DNA from: JAJPJX01 sp964568355
GTDB taxonomy: Bacteria; Acidobacteriota; Terriglobia; Bryobacterales; Bryobacteraceae
Reading direction: 5' to 3'
DNA: 5,664 nt
NCBI GenBank assembly: GCA_964568355.1
Contig: CAZMRK010000205.1
Coordinates: forward strand, 1-5,664
Shown here: positions 5,502 through 5,664 of the stretch, one piece after another
Position numbering within the stretch: position 1 is the stretch's first letter
Layout of the letters: the number at the start of each line of letters is the position of its first letter
Translations under genes and position numbers: made by a program
The notes under the pieces: generated by a model
The model's database searches: none
Told to the model about the DNA's origin: nothing
Seen by the model: the letters and a program-made list of their open reading frames with translations, nothing else

Positions 5502-5510
5502 AAGAAGTTT

Positions 5511-5664
5511 ATGAAACGCACATCGATTCCTATATGCCTAGCGGCTTTCACTCTTACGCTTTTCGGCCAGGACGGAGGGGATCACTATAGCTGGATGAAA
5601 ACGATTGGGGCCACATCCGGAAGCCTGCGTAAGAACCTGGCAGCCAAGAATGGAGAGGCAGCAG
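5511..5664 (+). CDS. Exported protein of unknown function, 3' partial (N-terminal 51 residues)
   Basis: The ATG at 5511 follows a good AGGAG. The first ~19 residues form a signal peptide (MKRTSIPICLAAFTLTLFG, likely cut near GQ-DGGD), so the product is periplasmic or secreted. The mature start, HYSWMKTIGATSGSLRKNLAAKNGEAAA, looks like the first amphipathic helix of a helical bundle. It reminds me of small acidobacterial c-type cytochrome proteins resembling cytochrome c', but any CxxCH haem motif would be beyond the window, so this is only a suggestion. Codons are less GC-rich than in the neighbours (ATT, CTT, TAT, ACT), which may reflect high expression or just the signal-peptide region. Confidence 0.75.
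   Translation, partial: MKRTSIPICLAAFTLTLFGQDGGDHYSWMKTIGATSGSLRKNLAAKNGEAA

Larger units (their letters stand above)
5169..5510 (+). other. 342-bp intergenic region with structured sequence and no supported gene
   Basis: No reading frame on either strand here looks like a real gene; the minus-strand open frames lack family motifs and plausible starts. From 5224 to 5276 there are short complementary pieces (GTACCGG at 5234-5240 against CCGGGTAC at 5269-5276, and CAGAGG at 5224-5229 against CCTCTG at 5262-5267) that could fold in competing ways. The palindromic repeat copy 2 occupies 5285-5348, and a leader hairpin occupies 5430-5469. A TTGACC at 5400-5405 resembles a -35 hexamer, but there is no convincing -10 at the right distance. 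Confidence 0.6.

Overview
The window is GC-rich chromosomal DNA with all genes on the + strand. It looks like a member of the Acidobacteriota, most likely a Solibacter/Bryobacter-type organism. That placement is inference from the style of the genes: a secreted beta-lactamase-fold esterase, a small secreted CC...HHC protein, a short beta-barrel protein ending in an aromatic-Arg C-terminus, and short-leader promoters. No marker gene is present to confirm it.

Positions 1-2921 hold a tightly packed run of three genes. First is the C-terminal part of a HAMP-SpoIIE (RsbU-type PP2C) phosphatase. It overlaps by ATGA the start of nnr, a bifunctional NAD(P)HX epimerase/dehydratase, whose 3' end overlaps tsaE, the ATPase of the t6A tRNA-modification machinery. 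The nnr-tsaE adjacency is widespread in bacteria (E. coli has nnr-tsaE-amiB). Here nnr is interrupted by one in-frame TAA at 1832-1834. The reading frame and all later dehydratase motifs continue unbroken behind it, so one G-to-T change (GAA to TAA) explains the break.

Positions 2922-3041 are a spacer carrying copy 1 of a palindromic repeat. Positions 3042-3524 encode a small secreted, probably outer-membrane beta-barrel protein with a TTG start. Positions 3564-4718 encode an exported serine beta-lactamase-fold hydrolase, behind a near-perfect -10 box that lies only 10 nt before its ATG.

Positions 4800-5168 encode a small secreted protein with a Cys/His/Met cluster, again with a -10-like hexamer just before the ATG and no Shine-Dalgarno. 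The 342-bp gap at 5169-5510 holds copy 2 of the palindromic repeat and a separate strong hairpin in the leader of the last gene. That gene starts at 5511, encodes an exported protein and runs off the window.

No mobile element, CRISPR array, tRNA or rRNA was seen. The points most worth checking are the nonsense codon in nnr and the two decayed copies of a palindromic intergenic repeat. I see no convincing new multi-gene system.
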